Shown one piece after another: positions 14,594 to 16,990 of a DNA stretch of 16,990 nt. Numbering within the stretch: position 1 is the first letter of the stretch; each line of letters begins with the position of its first letter. Source of the stretch: an uncultured Clostridia bacterium (GTDB lineage Bacteria; Bacillota; Clostridia; Oscillospirales; Acutalibacteraceae); contig CAJFUH010000139.1 of NCBI GenBank assembly GCA_904420155.1, forward strand, positions 1 through 16,990, read 5' to 3'. The notes beneath the pieces are model-generated. The model was given only the letters and a program-made list of their open reading frames with translations. It was not told where the DNA came from and made no database searches. The position numbers and the translations under genes are program-made.

Positions 14594-16034
14594 AATGTTT
14601 TCCCTCTTCCGGATATTCCGCATCCATCCGTTTTTTTCCCGTCTCTTTTAAAAGGTACATTCCCAAGGCCAGTATCAGGGAAAGATAAACCGATACATTG
14701 GGTCGCACCAACGTGTGCCCGGCCAGCAGTGAAGACCCCATCATCAAAGCGCCGCTGAGCATACATGCCCACAGGGTATTGGACCATTTTGCCTGGCGAC
14801 TCCACAGCCGTTTTATACCCCATCCAACAATTCCCAAAAGAAAACAGAAAAAAAGTCCTAAGCCTACATAACCATATAGATAGAAAATTACATGAAAATC
14901 ATTTTCCGGCTCCATACTGGTATTGCCCGCCATAAAAGTCTCATATTCATAGCCCATCCAATGTGTAGCATTGGATTTTCTCTCCCACTGCATCTGGGCA
15001 AAGTTTCTTTTCTTCAGCCTGGCGTCGGAAATCACCTGGATATCAGTAGAGTAGTCATATCGCTTCAGGGTATTTTCCAAACCAAAGGTATCCACCAATT
15101 CTTGGCAATAAGTTTGGTACAGCTCCCGATAAGCGGCATAAGGATCATCTCCAGGATACTCGATGATTTGCTGTTCTTGATATGCCTGTTTTTCCTCCAT
15201 ATACTCCCTATGCTCTTCACGGCTTTGGTACATGGGGGAAATGGTATAGCCCCCAGCACACAATATCAAAACTGCCAACACCAACAACAGGCTTTTCCAC
15301 CACCGTCCCTTTTTCTTTTTAGCCCAACTCCATAAAAAGGCGGCGGCCATACCAAAAGCAATGATAAAAATAGAACCATAGGCTACCCGTGTGCCAATGA
15401 GAAACAAATTGCCAAACCCCAGCAATGCAGTCACGCCGAAAAACCATCGGCTGATTTTTTGCGTGTAAACCAGTGCAATGGGCAGCATAGCGGCTAAAAT
15501 AGCGCTTTGGGCATTCCCGCTATAAAACCATCCCAAAATTCCTCTCTGTGTATACCAGTAAGTATGAGACATGGTATTGGTAACCGCCGCCAAAATAATG
15601 GATAGGCTGATGATGTAAATATTTACCGTCACCCCCAATTGGAAAGAAACACCACAGTTGGGGTATCGGAGGAAAAAAAGAAAAAAGCCAAACGTATAAA
15701 TAGGGATCTGAACTATCTTGATAAAGTAAGTAAAGTCGGAAACAGGATCCCGATATCCCGATTGATAGCATATCAACATATGAACCGCCCAAAAAAGCGC
15801 AATGACTCCGTAAAAAAGCCAGACATGCCACTTTTTTTGAGCGGCTATGATAGACAGCGCTGCTATACTTCCCAACAAAAGCGTCCGGACCGCCAGACTA
15901 ATATTGGGAAACCCCTTTACGATGGAAAAGTATGAGGCGATATCCAATAAAGGTTGTAAAATTACAAAGAAAAATACCAAAGAAGAAACGATACGATCCG
16001 ACAGGGGTTCTCTGCTGCGATATCGGTAGTCCAT
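14583..16034 (-). CDS. O-antigen ligase/polymerase-like membrane protein (Wzy/WaaL type)
   Basis: This integral membrane protein has 483 residues and about ten or more hydrophobic helices. A large extracytoplasmic loop (about residues 265-380) is rich in charged and Tyr residues. Features shared with Wzy_C/O-antigen ligase proteins are the LIGTRVAYGS helix before the loop and ENDFHVIFYLYGYVG (377-391) at its end, followed by more helices and a charged tail. A Wzy polymerase is more likely than a ligase, because Gram-positive clusters normally use Wzy and the neighbours are repeat-unit glycosyltransferases. The ATG at 16034 is preceded by AAGGTG; in-frame ATGs at 16064 and 16073 overlap the GT4 gene and are less likely. 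It would polymerise undecaprenyl-linked repeat units at the outer face of the membrane. A flippase must be outside the window. Confidence 0.86.
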   Translation of the reverse strand: MDYRYRSREPLSDRIVSSLVFFFVILQPLLDIASYFSIVKGFPNISLAVRTLLLGSIAALSIIAAQKKWHVWLFYGVIALFWAVHMLICYQSGYRDPVSDFTYFIKIVQIPIYTFGFFLFFLRYPNCGVSFQLGVTVNIYIISLSIILAAVTNTMSHTYWYTQRGILGWFYSGNAQSAILAAMLPIALVYTQKISRWFFGVTALLGFGNLFLIGTRVAYGSIFIIAFGMAAAFLWSWAKKKKGRWWKSLLLVLAVLILCAGGYTISPMYQSREEHREYMEEKQAYQEQQIIEYPGDDPYAAYRELYQTYCQELVDTFGLENTLKRYDYSTDIQVISDARLKKRNFAQMQWERKSNATHWMGYEYETFMAGNTSMEPENDFHVIFYLYGYVGLGLFFCFLLGIVGWGIKRLWSRQAKWSNTLWACMLSGALMMGSSLLAGHTLVRPNVSVYLSLILALGMYLLKETGKKRMDAEYPEEGKHFAD

Positions 16035-16048
16035 CAGTGCGCAACACC

Positions 16049-16990
16049 TTATCCTTTCATCCATTGTATCCATTTTTGTAGAATGGCCGTTTTTTCATAA
16101 TGGAGGGCCGACTGTTTGGCCTGCCTTCCTAAGCGCTGCCTTGTTCCTTCCTCCGATAATAAAACGTGCATCTTTTCTACCATCTTATCCTCATTTCCAT
16201 CGGGAACGAGAAAACCATTGACCCCGTCTTCCACAATTTCCCTGGGGCCTGTCCGGACATCGTAAGCCACTACCGGAATGCCGCAAGAAAAAGCTTCAAT
16301 TAGCACAAAGCCGAAGCTCTCTTCTAGGGAGGTCATCCAATAACACAAAGATTGCTCCATTTCATCGAGCACTTGATCATGGGGAAGCATCCCTGTAAAA
16401 AGGACCGTATCCTGTATTTTCAGCTTTCGGGATTCCTCCTCCAGTTGCCGGCGTTGATCCCCATCCCCCACAATCTTCAGCATTACATCAGGATGAAGGG
16501 GTGATATCCTGCTCCAGATCTTCAGCATACGGGCAAACCCCTTTTCCGGATGCAGCCTTCCCACGGCGATCACCTGCATTTTTTTCGCAACGCTGTGAGT
16601 TTCCCTTTGATACGACAAAAAATGAGGGATCGCCACACAAGACAACGCGGGAAGAGAAGCAGATAAAATATCCTGCAATTCGTCCGCTGCCTGCCGCGTG
16701 GGAAGCACCAAAACATTGATATGCCGATATCCTGTTTTCATCTGTCGGATCCTTTGGGGGGAAAATTGATGATCTTGGTGTAACTGCGCCATTTTCCATA
16801 CACCGGGTCTTCCATAACGGGACAGTAAAAGGGTATATTCATGGCGGGTAGAAAGCAAAACGCCATCTTGTACCCGCCGGATGGCGCGTATCATAGTGGC
16901 GCGCTTCTGCAAAAGGGTAAAAAAGGCGTGCGAAAGTTCCCGGACCAAATCAAAAAATCTTCGTGATGACCAAGCTGCTGCGATTTCCCG
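16049..16990 (-). CDS. Family 4 glycosyltransferase, 5' end beyond the window
   Basis: The reading frame stays open to the right edge, so the visible 313 residues are the C-terminal part of a longer protein; GT4 enzymes usually have 350-400 residues. A TTG at 16948 is not a likely start, because the frame continues sensibly upstream (AAWSSRRFFDL). Visible GT4 features are VIAVGRLHPEKGF, then EESFGFVLIEAFSCGIPVVA, with the two glutamates of the E-x7-E motif, and GPREIVEDGVNGFLV, which binds the donor nucleotide. It is a retaining, cytoplasmic enzyme of the same polysaccharide cluster, 14 bases ahead of the Wzy/WaaL-like gene. The donor and acceptor sugars are not known. Confidence 0.92.
   Translation of the reverse strand, partial: REIAAAWSSRRFFDLVRELSHAFFTLLQKRATMIRAIRRVQDGVLLSTRHEYTLLLSRYGRPGVWKMAQLHQDHQFSPQRIRQMKTGYRHINVLVLPTRQAADELQDILSASLPALSCVAIPHFLSYQRETHSVAKKMQVIAVGRLHPEKGFARMLKIWSRISPLHPDVMLKIVGDGDQRRQLEEESRKLKIQDTVLFTGMLPHDQVLDEMEQSLCYWMTSLEESFGFVLIEAFSCGIPVVAYDVRTGPREIVEDGVNGFLVPDGNEDKMVEKMHVLLSEEGTRQRLGRQAKQSALHYEKTAILQKWIQWMKG

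Noticed and set aside
16946..16948. TTG at 16948 as the start of the GT4 gene
   Set aside because: The frame is open to the window edge with plausible protein sequence, and the enzyme would lack most of its N-terminal domain.

Overview
The window looks like chromosomal DNA of a low-to-moderate GC Gram-positive anaerobe, most likely a Clostridia member of the Oscillospiraceae/Ruminococcaceae type. This is inferred from strong AGGAGG-type ribosome binding sites, several TTG starts, tightly packed operons and the protein families present (AzlCD, flavodoxin_4, DUF1294, GHL10). No rRNA, tRNA, CRISPR array, insertion sequence or phage gene is visible, and no gene-free stretch exceeds about 215 bases.

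Left block (5-4568, minus strand): an AraC-type regulator, then two translationally coupled half-size ABC transporters (membrane domain plus ATPase each) that probably form a heterodimer of the YbtPQ/IrtAB or multidrug type. Almost the same inverted repeat lies just downstream of the -10 element of both transcription units, which suggests one repressor (perhaps a metal-dependent one) controls both.

Middle block (4569-9217): a divergent azlCD pair for branched-chain amino acid export, a small unrecognised gene converging on azlD, and a LysR regulator divergent from a four-gene operon: flavodoxin, stand-alone RibD/DHFR-like reductase, cupin, carboxymuconolactone decarboxylase-like protein. The lysR/flavodoxin gap has a classical LysR layout: a palindrome over the lysR start and near -60 of the flavodoxin promoter. 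A second perfect inverted repeat lies in the flavodoxin leader. A strong terminator closes the operon and can serve the converging gene as well.

Right block (9265-16990): a GNAT acetyltransferase and an exported GHL10-type glycoside hydrolase-like protein on the minus strand, a DUF1294 membrane protein on the plus strand, and then a minus-strand surface-polysaccharide cluster (GT4, Wzy/WaaL-like membrane protein, three GT2 glycosyltransferases) that runs off the right edge. The last two GT2 genes are diverged tandem duplicates. The cluster converges on the DUF1294 gene, and both stop codons fall inside one terminator hairpin.

Nothing here is a demonstrably new class of system. The best candidates for new biology are the LysR-controlled redox operon and the twin-operator AraC/ABC unit.
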